Below, piece after piece: positions 1-12,600 of a stretch of 64,000 nt of DNA (position 1 is its first letter; each line of letters begins with the position of its first letter). The DNA is taken from the NCBI RefSeq assembly GCF_009905375.1, contig NC_133648.1, forward strand, positions 91,142,631 through 91,206,630. Reading direction: 5' to 3'. This stretch comes from Apium graveolens. Lineage: Eukaryota; Streptophyta; Magnoliopsida; Apiales; Apiaceae. A program made the translations under genes and the position numbers. Below the pieces are notes generated by a model. It was not told where the DNA came from, ran no database searches, and worked only from the letters and a program-made list of their open reading frames with translations.

Positions 1-2064
1 GATGGCATTGAGCAAGTTAAAGAAAACAAGATGCAACTCCTGATTCAGCAATATGAGCATTTTCATAATGAAGAGAGTGAGTCTCTCACTGACATCTTTA
101 GTAGGTTTCAGAAACTACTAAATGCTCTAAAGTTGTATGGAAGGGTCTATCAGACAAAAGACTCCAATCTGAAATTTCTTAGATCTCTTCCAAAGGAATG
201 GAAACCAATGACAGTCTCATTAAGAAACTCACAGGATTATAAAAAGTTTACTTTGGAGAGACTGTATGGCATCCTGAAAACCTATGAGCTTGAAATAGAG
301 CAGGATGAAAGGATGGAGAGAGAAAAGAAGAAAGGAGGATCCATTGCACTAGTTGCTGAGTTGGAAAAGGAGAAGGAAGTGAAGATGGAAGCTATTGAAT
401 CAACTTCAAGGGTCTGTGAGAACAAGGGCAAGGGGCTTGCAGTAGAAAGTGAAGATTCATTGAGCCAAGATGACATGGAGGACATTGATGAACACCTAAC
501 ATTTCTTTCCAGGAGATTTGCCAAGCTCAAGTTCAAGAAGAACTTTGGAGCAGTCAAGCCAAATAGAAACATGGTGGATAAATCAAAATTCAAATGTTTC
601 AAATGTGGCTTGGCAGGACATTTTTCCAGTGAGTGTAGGAAGTCAGATTCCAGTAAGAAAAAGTTTGAGTCTGTGGATTATAAGCAAAAATACTTTGATC
701 TACTCAAGCAAAAGGAAAGGGCTTTTATTACACAAGAAAATGATTGGGCAGCAGATGGTCTGGATAAAGATGAAGATGTCAGTTATGTCAATCTTGCCCT
801 AATGGCCAAGTCTGATGAGACAGAAGCAAGTTTCTTAAGTAATCAGGTAATTACTACAAACCTTGCACATTTATCTAAAGCTGAGTGTAATGATGCCATT
901 AATGACATGTCTACAGAGTTATATCATTTGCGTGTTACACTTAAGTCTCTTACTAAAGAAAATGCTAAAATCAAAGAAAACAATTTGTTTTTGAGTGAGC
1001 GGAATAATGTGCTTGAGTCTCAGTTTATTGATTTTGAGAAATTAAGAATTGAGTGTAAGATTGCTAAGAAGGAATTAACTGAGTCCTTGAAAAAGGAAGA
1101 AATTTTGAAGAAGCAGCTCGAGCATGAACAAGAGGTGATTAAGGCATGGAAAACATCCAGGGATGTCCATGCTCAAATCACCAAAGTTCAAGGAATCGAG
1201 TCCTTTGGTGATGAAGCCTGGAAAAAGAACAAAGAGAAACTAGAACCTAATTTGGTTGATGGATTGCTAACAGATGTAGACTCGACAGATTATGAGGATC
1301 ATCCGTCAGATAAAAAAAAGTGTTATCCGTCGATTAATGAAAATCACCATCCGTCGGCTGTGAGCAAGCCCATCAGTAAAGCCAAAATAGTTAAGTTGAA
1401 TGAGAAGTATAGGTCTGTTTCCAAGAACTTTATTTCAGGAGAGTCGAGTCAAGTTAAGAAAGGGAAAAAGGCTCATGTTGGTCACATGACTGTCAAACAG
1501 TTAAGTGACAGACTTGAAAAGATTGAGGTAAAAACATAGACTAAAAGGAAAAACAATAGGAATGGTAAAGTAGGGATTAACAAACACAATAAGTACACAC
1601 CTGATAAATATGCTCCTAGAAAAATCTGTGTCAAGTGTGGTAGTGTAAATCATTTGTCTGTTAATTGCAAATCTGCCATGCCTACTTCCATGTCTGTGCA
1701 ACCTCAATTTCCTAACATGAATGCCATGCCTCCTATGCCTGTTAATGCTATGTCTATGCAGAACATGAATACACAATTTGCTAATATGCCATTTGCACCT
1801 AATCCTTATTATGCTGCATATAGTATGCCACAAATGCCATTTAGCATGCCTTACTGGAATAACATGTTTGCCCATAGCATACCATTTCCTGTTAGTCATA
1901 ATATGCATGATAATTCTGTTGCAATGAATGGTTTCAAAGGCCCAACTCAAATGACTAAGGATGAATCTGAAATTCCCAAGTCAAGTGAAATAAAGCCTAA
2001 GAAACAGAAAAGGAAAGCTAACAAGGCAGGACCTAAGGAAACTTGGGTACCAAAATCAACTTGA
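1..2064 (+). pseudogene. SIRE-A gag (5' truncated), one in-frame amber stop
   Basis: Open from the first base, the frame runs to a TAG at 1537-1539 and then continues in the same frame to a TGA at 2062-2064. The N-terminal part matches the UBN2-type Gag polyprotein of copia elements. A CCHC zinc knuckle (CFKCGLAGHFSSECRK) lies near 595-645 and a second (CVKCGSVNHLSVNC) near 1627-1670. Between them are about 250 residues rich in Lys, Glu and Leu that look coiled-coil forming, then a linker with HPSD, YPSI and HPSA tripeptides encoded by the ATCCGTCG motif. The C-terminal part is Met/Pro/Asn-rich and then basic. Gag would form the cytoplasmic virus-like particle. The amber codon most simply derives from CAG. 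Confidence 0.85.
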
Positions 2065-2078
2065 TTTGATTTTGATGT

Positions 2079-3121
2079 GTGCAGGGAAACAGAAAGAATC
2101 TTTGGTACTTGGATAGTGGTTGTTCAAGACACATGACTGGTGATTCTACCCTGCTCACAGAGTTTAAGGAGAGAGCTGGCCCAAGTATTACTTTTGGAGA
2201 TGACAGCAAAGGTTATACTGTGGGATATGGCTTGATTTCAAAGGACAATGTCATCATTGAGGAGGTTGCTTTAGTGGAAGGTCTCAAACACAATCTGTTG
2301 AGTATCAGCCAACTTTGTGATAAAGGCAATTTAATAACCTTCAACTCAGAAGCTTGTGTTGTGACTAATAAAAGAAGCAACAAAGTGGTTCTCACTGGTG
2401 TGAGAAAATGAAATGTGTACCTAGCTGATTTCAACTCATCTAATGCATAATCTGTAACTTGTCTTCTTAGTAAAGCAAGCCAGGATGAAAGTTGTCTATG
2501 GCACAAGAAGCTATCCCATTTAAATTTCAAGACCATGAATGAGCTAGTAAAGAAAGAACTAGTCAGAGGCATACCTCTAGTGGAGTTTTCTAAGGATGGA
2601 CTGTGTGATGCCTGCCAAAAAGGGAAGCAGATTAAAGCATCATTCAGAAAGAAACTGGATTCAACAATTGAAGAGCCTTTGCAACATGGATTTGTTTGGA
2701 CCAGTCAATGTATTGTCAATCTCAAGGAAAAGATTTTGCCTAGTAATTGTAGGTGATTTCTCAAAGTTCTCTTGTACATATAACCTAAAGTCTAAAGATG
2801 AAGTTAGTGAAATCATCATCAATCACATAAGGTAAGTCAATAATCATCATGATTTCAAGGTCAGAAGAATCAGGAGTGACAATGGAACTGAGTTCAAGAA
2901 TTCTGTCATGAGAGCATTTTGTGAGGAAAATGGGATTCTTCATGAGTTTTCAGCAGCAAGGACTCCACAACAGAATGGAGTAGTGGAAAGGAAGAACATA
3001 TCACTTATTGAAGCTGCAAGGACAATGCTTGAAGAATCTAAGTTACCAACATATTTCTGGGCTGAAGCTGTAAATACTGCATGTTACACTCTGAATATTT
3101 CTCTGGTTAATCAAGCAAGAT
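2079..3121 (+). pseudogene. SIRE-A pol, 5' part: protease and integrase, interrupted by gypsy-1
   Basis: The aspartic protease is visible at the start (LWYLDSGCSRHMTG, catalytic Asp-Ser-Gly near 2108-2116). The GAG-pre-integrase domain follows (LWHKKLSHLNF, CDACQKGKQ, about 2500-2640), then the integrase core with the second catalytic Asp in RSDNGTEF and the Glu in QQNGVVERKN (about 2872-2995). Stops at 2409-2411, 2448-2450 and 2833-2835 and a frameshift near 2680 break the frame. Reading ends at the gypsy-1 insertion; the target duplication AAGAT occupies 3117-3121 and the frame resumes at 17334. Pol starts in a different frame from gag, 14 nt after the gag stop, just behind a pyrimidine-rich stretch ending GCAG. 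Confidence 0.88.
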
Positions 3122-6100
3122 TGTAACACCCCCAAATCCGGGGTCGGGGATCCGGGTTGTCACGAGTTCCATTTCCCTTAATAACACCCAATCTTAATAA
3201 TTACTCAACTACTCTGTACTGTGACCCCACAATAAACACACACACCACACATTATAGTCTCAGAGATGAACATCCAAAAATAATCACAAGTCGTTTTATT
3301 CCACAATTATATGACAATACACCTTAAAAGGTTTTCTGAATAAATTTACATTTCTTTGCCATTACTACGATTCATAAATATACATAAATCTGGTACATCA
3401 AAAGTTGAAAGCCTAGCCTATTGGTAGCTCCTACCTCAGCTACAGCGACATCAATGCCTATAGGAAACTGCGGAATGTTTCCTATCCGCTCGCAAATTGG
3501 GAGCTTGGTCCTGTTCATCTTGTCTATCTGATGTTGTGTGATGAAAGAAGAAAGCAAGGGTGAGCAGCAAGCCTACCAAAATAATATGTATAATGATTAA
3601 CAATATATGAGCCTACTCATAATACTCATGAAAGTCTTGGTCAAAAGAAATGAACCAAGTTTGATATCTTAATGCGATGAAGTCGCAAAATATTCAGTAT
3701 ATATACATATATACTTTTCAAAATATTGGAAGTCCTCTTCCATGCATAATATACACAAAGTCCCAGTGTATAACTATATAAAAATATCGTTGCAAGGTGA
3801 TCTCATATATCTAACCTTGTCTCAACGTTTTTCTGAAAATCTTTGTCATGCATAAGATAATCATTTACTAGATATAAGTTTAAAAGATGAAGTTACAAGA
3901 TACTCCAATATACTTATATCTTTTCCAAATACTACTTGAACTACCACCGTTCAAGTTATAATTAGTTCAAAAGTTCATCACATAGATGAGACTACAAGAC
4001 CAGATTTGAATAGATTAAATCTTTTAAAATATCATCAAAATAAAATGAAGTTACGAGATACTTCATTTGATGTAAACATCATTTTGAAAACTTGACCCTG
4101 CCAACACTCAACAATCGCCCAACCGTAGCCTTTCTATCGAAGTGCTCTGGGTAGTGTTGCAGAAATTATCCAATTGGATGATGAACTCATTACGGGAGTT
4201 TGCCGCGCCAGGAAGACCACTTACGATGATCAGTCGTAGTAGTACAACCCCACCATTTTCTACATGTAGAGGAGAACCTGTCGGATTTACTTGTCAACCG
4301 AACACTGAACTCCTAAGGAATGGATTGCCTTAGCGGAACTTCCAGGCCATTTGGGCCAATATAATAAGGCTGGGCCGGCGCTACTCGGCCACTTACGCCA
4401 CTCCTAGTTCAGATGAAATCCATGACTCTGAAACGTAAAGCTCGTCCCCACTTTCCCCAAGTAGAAACTTGTTGATACGGCTCCACCAAGAAGTCGTATC
4501 TATTTGGAAAGGAGAACTCACCGATATTTCCCAGGCGATGCCTGTTAATGGATTAACTTGTTCCAAGAATTTTACTTCCCGAGTGTTGGGTAAGTAATCG
4601 ATTCATTTAACAAAACAGCAACCTTGTTGCGAATATAAAACACACCACAGAGCCGGATCCCTCAGGTTTTGAGCGAGTATTTAAATCCCCTTCGAAAGGA
4701 GAATCTTAAATATAAAAATGAGTTTTAGGATCCGCTCTAACTTTTAAAAATCATTTTGAAGACTCGCAAAATATTTTTAAGAATGTTTGGAGTGATGCTG
4801 ATTTAATAAAATAAATCAATCCCCAGAATATTTAGAAAATGTCTGAATATTATTATTTAAATAATATTCCCATAAAGAATAATCTTTATAAAATAATTGA
4901 AGTAGAAGTATTAAAACTTATACTTGAAATGAATAGCAAATAATCAAAGATATACTTATACGAAAGTAATATCTTTATTTGAATAATCAAAAATAAGTTT
5001 GATTATCGACACCTTATTCTTTAATACAATAAAGAATATTATTAAGTAATAAGCGGAGTCATAATACCTCGAATGAATACTATAAATAATATTCATAAAA
5101 TAAAGGAGTCATACATCCTCAAATGAATATCCAAGTAATATTCAATAATAATATAAACTGAGTCATAAGCCCTCGAATGAATATTCAAATAATAAAATAA
5201 ATTGAGTCATAAGCCCTCGAATGAATACTCAAATTAATATTCAATTAAGTAAAATAAAGGTATCGAATAAACCTTATTCGATCCATAGTTTTAAAAACTA
5301 CATCCATATATATATAAATATATATATATAATATACTCGGGAACATCGACTCCCGGTTTAGAAATATGTTCACCTTTTATCCCCTATACTAAGGGTATAC
5401 GCAACTACTTGCTTATTTCTAGCATAGGTATTATGCAACTATAAGCATTGAAATCAACAGATAGATAACCAGATTACGAAACAGACATGCATATATACCA
5501 TATCAGCATGCTCCAATATATCACAAAATTTGCTAATAACAATCATGCACTATCGCAAGATAATGCATATACATATATTTACATCACAACAACAGTATAT
5601 CGGGTAAAAAACTTGCCTGAGCGACTGGGGGTTACGAATGGCTCGGGACGAGTATGGTAACCTATAAACAACAAGTAAGTTGGAATTAAACCAAAGTCAC
5701 TTGTAAATCTATACTCTAACCAACTCAGACTCTAACGCTCGTTTTGCGCTTACTGATTCTCTTAAGTCACTCGAGTACCCTCGGCTCCACCATTTTTAAT
5801 AATTTAACCTTTACGAGTTTTAAGGCGATTCCTTCGCGAGTGTCTTACCAACTGCCTAACACTCTTACCATAATTGTTTCATACATTAATTAACCCTTTT
5901 TGGTCTTTAACCTATGTTTCAAAGTAAGGCGAGGGGAAAAGTTTCGTTCGCGAAACGCCGTTACTTGAAACGGTCGTTTCTCCTAAATCGTGCATCGGAA
6001 TCGAACGAACTACATATCAAAACGAAGCTCGTAATATGAACTATCTAAACATGGCAATGGTCAAAATCTAGCAGGGGGTTCTCGGGTCCTAATGTTATGC

Positions 6101-7418
6101 ACAAAAACAGTCTAAAGAAAATCGGACGTTACGACGGCTATGTTTACGCGTTTTCCCAATTTTAAACCATTCAAAACCAACCACAAATCAACCCCAAATC
6201 AATCATACAACCAATATCCCTCCAAAACACATCATAAGAGCCCCAACAAATCCACATTAACCATTTATACTTATTCCCCACATGAACTAAAAGCTTTACT
6301 TAGGTTCTTTAACTAATTACCAAGATTTACAACTCCAACAATGCAACAAAACCAACTAATCTCTACAAACTCAACCAAACTTCAACCAATCAAGCATCAT
6401 GCTTCACATATGCTATATCAAACACATTCAATCCTAATTACTCAAAACTAAAGCTAGGGTTTGTAGTTTATACCTTCCTTGGAGAGTGGAGAATCAAGAG
6501 AATGGCTTGGAATCACCCTTAAAGTCCTTATCCAAGCTTAATCTAAACAAAACTTCAAGAACACAAATTTTAGTTCTTGAAAAACACTATTCACCATCTT
6601 CTTTCATGATTTATAGAAAAAGATTGGCTTGGAATTAGAAGCTTAAACTTATAGGAAGTATGTAACTATCCATGGGGAAGCTTAGATAATTACCTTGCTA
6701 AATAGTAAGTGGTGGAGCTTGGATCTTCAATTTTTAAGAAATGGGCCGAGAGCTAGCTTGGGAAGAAAGAGATTTTTGTATTTTGTTTGATGAAAAATGA
6801 AATGATTGGCTTGGTGGATGAGATTTTGATTTGTTTTTTTAGTTAATTACCTTGTTGCCCTTGAGTTTGTGTGGTTAAAAAGTCACCACATCTCCTTCCT
6901 TCCCATGTCATGCTTGTGTCATCCTCATGATGTCATCCTCCCCTCCTTGTCCTCTTCTCATTGGTTGGGTGACATCATCCTCTCTAATCCCTTTGATTAA
7001 CTTCCTAATTGTTTGCCTAATGACTGCTGATCTGTTATACGGTTCGCTTAACTTTCGTTTTCGTTTATCGTTTGAGGGATCATACCCGGGATCTTATTAC
7101 TTAGGTTCCCTTAACCTTTCTCAATATATTGTATTCCTTTTATGATCCTCTCTTATAATCCTTTAATTTAAATCCTTTTTATCCTGTTACCTTATACTCA
7201 ATTCTTTCCGTATCTATTGGATTTCCGGGAAAAATCAAAGTGTTCGGATTTGGATTCTGACGATCTTTACATACACTTATATCCCATATAAAGTACTAAT
7301 AAAATCTCAGAATATCCATATCAGAACCCCTACATAGTGTGGCATGAAAAGTTTTCTCATTCAGCAAAAACACTATTCATAAGGGTTTCAAAATTTCCCA
7401 AAAATTGGGGTTATTACA
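3122..7418 (-). repeat. Gypsy-1 3' LTR (4297 bp)
   Basis: Direct repeat of 13031-17328. Reading both copies side by side I find about twenty substitutions and a few microsatellite or short indels, roughly 0.5% divergence, so the insertion is recent. Short ORFs inside, such as the 63-codon one at 4142-4333, recur in all four gypsy LTRs only because the LTRs are copies of each other; I do not call them genes. An AT dinucleotide run lies near 5307-5335. Confidence 0.95.
5056..5250 (-). repeat. Four-unit degenerate tandem repeat inside the gypsy LTR
   Basis: The motif GAGTCATAAGCCCTCGAATG and close variants begins at 5056, 5106, 5160 and 5204, each followed by AT-rich sequence with ATATTCAA. The block is present in all four gypsy LTRs (for example about 14965-15155 and, on the other strand, about 35440-35640), so it belongs to the family. 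It could be a subrepeat in the LTR regulatory region; its role is not known. Confidence 0.7.
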
Positions 7419-7433
7419 GTCTCCCCTCCTTAA
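7419..7433 (-). other. Gypsy-1 polypurine tract
   Basis: On the minus strand TTAAGGAGGGGAGAC lies directly before the 3' LTR start (TGTAATAACC). This is the expected position of the plus-strand DNA primer. Confidence 0.85.
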
Positions 7434-8190
7434 AAGGATTCCGTCCCGGAATCAGATAGAAAATGAATAGGGATACTCTCTTAGCATTGCACTTTCTAAC
7501 TCTCAAGTAATTTTCCCACATTGTGGTTCTACCACCAAACTCTGCCTAGTTTGATAATCCTTCTCCTAAGCACTTGTTCCTTTTCACTCTATAACCCTTC
7601 CTGGTTGCTCCATATAGGTTACGTCTGGTTGCATGTCTATGCGCTCATATGCCCCTATTTATCTGGCATCTGAATTACACTTCCTTAACATTGATAAGTG
7701 AAACACGTTACGACTTGCTACACGTTTGGGGGGTAAGGCTAGCTCATATGCTAACCTCCCAATACTTCTTAACATATCCAAGGGTTCGACACCTTGTGGA
7801 CTTAGCTTTCCTTTCTTTCCGAATCTCATCAATCCTTTCTGAGGGAATACCTATAACAACACTAGGTCCCCTACTTCCCATTCCTTGTCCTTTCGTGTCA
7901 AATCAACATACTTTTTATGTCCATCTTGGGCTACTACCAGCCATCCTCTGATTAGATCTATTATATCCTTGGTCCTTTGGACCACTACTGGTCTGAGCAT
8001 CTTGCGCTCTACAACTTCATCCTAACATAAGGGAGATCGACATTGTCTTCCCTCAAGGATCTCATAAGGCGACATCTCGATAATGACATATGATCTATTG
8101 TCGTAAGATAACTTAATCCGCGTTAAGTGATCATTCCAAATTCTTTCAAGTCTATTACACAGACTCTCATCATAGCTTCTAATCATTATA
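7434..8190 (-). pseudogene. Gypsy-1 integrase C-terminus and chromodomain remnant
   Basis: Reading the minus strand in several frames recovers the end of a gypsy integrase and a C-terminal chromodomain. It is the counterpart of 42241-42990 in gypsy-2, where the phrases are clearer (VQRTRDIIDLIRGRL, FGKKGKLS-QFVGP, VTYMEQPGRV, RRRVIKLVRV). A chromodomain after integrase defines chromoviruses, and this wording fits the Tekay/Del group. Many stops and small indels; not translatable. Confidence 0.75.
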
Positions 8191-9038
8191 GCTTTTGCTT
8201 CTCAATACCCATTCTTTTCCAGTTCGTAATCGCTATCACCTTCCGTTCCTAATATTATACTGGTTATACTTTTGCTCGTTAGCGTTCTATAACCTTTTAA
8301 TAACCACGTCAACCTTAGTATCACGAATGTGTCCCCATTCCGCATACTACCACCACTTTATTACTCCTTTTTCAGTTGTTTCTATTTTCCAAAATTTGAT
8401 CAATCAAATAGAAGTAAAGGAATTTGTTGAGAGATCACTATGATCATGAACACTTGTTATATCGCATAGTTAGTACAGAAGGTGGCCAGCCTTTAGTACT
8501 TGACAAGCAATTAAACAATAGCTGGTATCCTACTAGGCTTCTATCACACAGATAGATAGTCATTCGACAATACCTCCCCTTTCTGGAAGGGTTGTTCTTC
8601 TCAGCTTACATGAAATGAAAAGAAGAGAAAAGAACGAATTGAAGAGAATTGTATATATGAAAAAAATATACTGCCACAAAATATCTGGCTTGGAACCTAC
8701 CTCTGAACTATAGAGGTTTGTCATAGGAGAACAAATCATATACGTATATAAATCAGCATTAAGCATTATAGCCTCGTATTTCCCATGCCTAAATATTTTC
8801 GCTATCCCGTCCATCATTCTATGGACCCACACTCTTCCTCGAGCTTATACACAATCACCTTTGAAACTCCCTCGACATCGAAAATCGAATCTGGGATCTC
8901 ATTCTATACATCATCGTTACTAGAATTCTATGCTTGCACCGCAACCTTCCTCGTATAATAATACGACTCTCTATTGATAAGAAAGAATAATTATTCACTA
9001 GGTAGATACTCTACTTAATTAGTCTATCAATGATAACT

Positions 9039-9077
<39 letters not shown>

Positions 9078-11229
9078 CACTACCACGACCCGATTAGTGG
9101 TACTCAATCTCAACACCCATTCCAATACAACTCTCACGGTTGTATTCAGCTCAATACTCGCAGAATCATTGCTGCCTTACTATGGTCCACCACTGACCTA
9201 CTGTAGTCATTCATTTTCCTTGAAGTCTTAATAGCTAACCATACGGAGTCCATACATATCGTATCGAATTCTTCTAAGGAGGTAACATAATCACCATTCA
9301 TGATTCATGAAGAACACTCCTGATCCTGACATACATACATGACATGAAGCAAATAAAATTGCAGAAGAGTTTCCATCAAAGCAACGATAGCAGGTTAATA
9401 CCATTCGTAATCATATGCCTTCAATAGAAGACTTAACTCAAAGGTTTGTTTAGTCCTTTTTGAAACATGGTCCTGGCTTATCTCAAGATAGGATCTTCTG
9501 AGATAGATAGCCCGCTCATGGCGATTACGCGAATTAAACCTTTACCAACTACTATTACGGTCGGGTATTGCACAGTCATCAGAAGGAATGTCAATCTTCC
9601 AAACCATAATACAACCTTCACAGTTTTAACCGTCATCACTGTATTCCTCTCGCACGAGCGCCTATAATTATCCTCTTACCTTTAAAGTGTCGGCCACCTC
9701 TTTGGCCTTTCCTGATAGTACAATTTCCTTACAGTCAATGTCATTTTAACCACCTCCAAATAATTTTCTACCTCATTTCAATCACAGCTTATGTGAAGAT
9801 GTTTTCCTTAAAATCTGATGAGTAAAAAAAAAATCACCATTTTTCCATAAGTTATTGCCTCAGTCTTTAGAGGTTAATCACTGTCATGACTAACGCTCAA
9901 TCATAATTAGAACATCTTTTATCTTAAGTCCTAATTGCCCTGAACAATTTCGACCATTACTGGTTCGATCCATACTTTCTCGTGGTTTAGCACGTGCCTC
10001 ACTTGGCAACATTATAATTACGTCATATTTCCTTTATCAACATTTCTATTCTTGAGAATTTTGAATATTACCTTTCTCCTTGTAAAACCTCTAAGGTTAT
10101 CCTTCAATCGTTCCTCCTGTATTCCCTAGATACAGGGCATATCACAATACCATTTACTAATACTAGAACCATTGTCTATATTCTTCTGAAAAATTTCTCC
10201 ACTGATTCTTAAAGGTTGTTGTTACCTTAACCCTTTCCCAATCATACTGTCAAAACTCATACTGTCCCTATTAAGGGTGACATGCCAACCTTTATACAGT
10301 CCCCTAGGATTCATTTTAAGTTACCAATGTTCTATCCTTAATTCCACCTTTAAAAGGTACCTGCATCCTTCCATGGATAAATCAAGTCATATATCCTTGA
10401 TAGATTATCTTATTCATCATCCACACCTCGATAGTCTATACCTAACTTCATAATAGCATCCTTATTCAAATTGAGGTCAATCTATATGGCCTCCAAAAGA
10501 TAACAATGGTCATCCGCTTTTCTTTCCTGATTTGGTAATGATAACATGGATGTTCTGGAAGATATTGGTAATGTTCAACGTGAACTTCTTCTTAATAATT
10601 CCTTATTTACTTTTGTTGTTTATCTCAACAGTCACCTCAATGTTGGGATACCTCTCATACCTGGCGTCTCCCTTTCTGAGTATCGAGCCACCGGTCTTAC
10701 ATTTCACATTATTGAAGGTCACTTCCTTCATCCAAATTTTCCTACTTTCTTACTTTCTTGTCTCCTTAGTCTATCCGCGTCTTATTATTTATCCTTCGAT
10801 CTATCTAAAGGTTTCCTTGAATCCTCCCAACTTAAAGGGGATAAAATGTACATAACTCGTATGCCTTCAACCATCAACTTTAACTCATGGTGAATCACCC
10901 TCATCCTGACGATTACATACTTTTCTATGTCTATTGCTACGAGTCTTTAGGGTTTCCTCATACCCAACTCCCTTATCATACCTCAAACTCTATTGCCTTT
11001 ATATTCCTTTCCACTTCAGTTTCTTTTTATTTTCCTTTCTCTTATCATTATTTCATGAACTAACACAACATAAGTATTGATTCCAAACATCCCATCATTC
11101 TGGATTCGTGTCCTCAGAACGAATCTTGATAACTTTTACAACTTAGATTCATAATTCATCATACTCATCCACTTTTGTTCTAACTCCAAAGCTTTTACAC
11201 TATCTCCTTATCTTTGGGAATTACTTTCC
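8191..11229 (-). other. Gypsy-1 internal region without recognisable domains
   Basis: About 3 kb of internal sequence, collinear with 39421-42240 of gypsy-2 in the opposite orientation. No frame is open for more than about 115 codons and I recognise no conserved Pol motif. The shared short ORFs at 10532-10893 and 39681-40031 are the same stretch in both copies and read antisense to the element, so I treat them as chance. It may be decayed pol or leader-type spacer. Confidence 0.6.
9038..9077. repeat. T21-A19 homopolymer palindrome
   Basis: A run of 21 T is followed at once by 19 A. The matching place in gypsy-2 (near 41378-41385) has only a few bases, with the sequence on both sides otherwise alike. 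This is either an insertion special to gypsy-1 or an assembly or sequencing artefact. Confidence 0.9.
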
Positions 11230-11520
11230 CGAAAACAATTGACTGAACTTAAATCAGTTTATTCTAACCTCTGGCTCCGTGCCTTTCTTGGTCTTTCACC
11301 AGCGGGTGGTCTCTCTCTTAGGAGGGTAAGTGACAAAAATAGTCTTTTATGGTTCGTCAATCATTCAGAATCTCAAATGATTCCTCTATTTCCTTTAGCC
11401 AGGCTCTTGCCTCGACTAGGTCAACCTGTTCCTTGAAACTCTGAGAGCTTAGAGACTTAAAGGTCCTGAAAGAATTTCCTATCGCATTGTTTCCTCAAGG
11501 TGGTGGTTGGGGATAATAGT
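11230..11520 (-). pseudogene. Gypsy-1 gag (capsid) fragment, displaced
   Basis: On the minus strand the reading VEARAWLKEIEESFEIL, followed by a Trp-containing stretch, matches the N-terminal part of chromovirus Gag capsid domains (Retrotrans_gag). It lies downstream of the RNase H and integrase-linker pieces, where gag should lie upstream. The homologous piece in gypsy-2 is 39130-39420, so the displaced order is inherited and not special to this copy. Stops interrupt all frames. Confidence 0.65.
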
Positions 11521-11742
11521 CTAAGTTCTGTCTAGACAGGTCCATGAATTGCCGTATAGGAGTACCGTCTCGGGTCTCCTTTCCTTACTCGACTTTCTGT
11601 TTCCTTAGTATGAAATGTTTCATCCTACTCCCCATAATTGGGGTCATCTTTTAATTTCAAATCCTCATTTTCCACTCCATTATGTCATGGGTTCCTTCTA
11701 TCTTGATGGCGACCTCCCTGACTATCACGTTCAGGGTTTGCT
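11521..11742 (-). other. Gypsy-1 spacer between integrase linker and gag fragment
   Basis: No recognisable coding. It is collinear with about 38835-39130 of gypsy-2. Confidence 0.5.
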
Positions 11743-12600
11743 CTAGATCTTATTCCTCAAACTATGGCTCTCATCTAAGTTCTCATCCTTACGCTCTTGA
11801 ACTTTTGGAACCCAAATTCTATAGGAATATCTCATTATTCCCTTATCATCTTTCTCGGTATTAATCTCATATTTATTTGTTGGCTCTCTGCCTTCATTCA
11901 TCACCTTTTTCTGGCATAATATGCTCTTTTCCAATAATTCGGTCTCTATTGCAATCTCAAACAGCTTTTCGGTACCGGCTCCGGTTACCTTCACTTCTAT
12001 TTCCATTTTCTCAAAAACTCTTATAAACTCTCTCAAAGACATTATCATCTAGAGTCTCTCCTTTTTACTAAGGGCATCAGCCACCACATTGGCTTTCCCC
12101 GAATGATAAAGAATCTCATAATCGTAATCCTTGATTAGCTCTAACCACCTCATTTGGCACATGTTGAGCTCTTTCTGCGTGAAAATGTACTAGAGCACTT
12201 ATGGCTTAGGTAAATCTCGCACTTCTCTCCATACAAGTAGTGCCTCCAATCTTTAGGGCAAAACTATTGCCACGAGCCCAATCTCATGGGTGGGGATATC
12301 GAATTTTAAATTCCCTTAATTATCTTGACGCAGACGCGATTATCTTGCTGTGCTATATAAGAAGCACCCTAATTCCTTATGCGGAGCGTCACTTACAAAT
12401 CACAAAATCTCCTTTTTCCATCCGGCAACGCCAGCATAAGGGCCATCACCAACCTCTGCTTCAGTTCTTGAAAGTTGTTCTCGCATTTCTCTGTCCATTC
12501 GAACTTCTCAGTCTTACGAGTAATCCGCGTTAAAGGGGCTACTATCTTTACAACTTGAACGAACCTCCGGTAGTGACCGGCCAATCCTACCTCTGGTAGT
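11743..12600 (-). pseudogene. Gypsy-1 RT thumb, RNase H and integrase-linker fragment
   Basis: The minus strand at 12393-12584 reads AGHYRRFVQVV, APLTRITRK and EKFEWTEKCENNFQELKQRL, which is the classic end of gypsy reverse transcriptase. It continues through broken RNase H to an [14 protein letters not shown] motif near 12060-12110 and then the RNase H-integrase linker (11743-12048: LREFIRVFEKMEIEV, IMRYSYRIWVP). The palm with its YxDD motif is missing: this piece follows directly on the leader, so gag, protease and most of RT are deleted from this position. Gypsy-2 has the same junction. Confidence 0.78.

Noticed and set aside
4142..4333. A 63-codon ORF present in all four gypsy LTRs (also 14051-14242, 36347-36538, 46066-46257)
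   Set aside because: It is repeated only because the LTRs are copies. It lies antisense to the element, has no homologue I recognise and no promoter or start context that stands out.
6927..7145. A 72-codon hydrophobic ORF recurring in the gypsy LTRs (16842-17060, 33563-33781, 43280-43498)
   Set aside because: Same reasoning: LTR duplication explains its recurrence, and codon pattern and hydrophobicity fit chance T-rich sequence.
10532..10893. Overlapping 107- and 115-codon ORFs on the plus strand in gypsy-1 (similar at 39681-40031)
   Set aside because: They are antisense to the element, differ in frame integrity between copies and contain no known motif.
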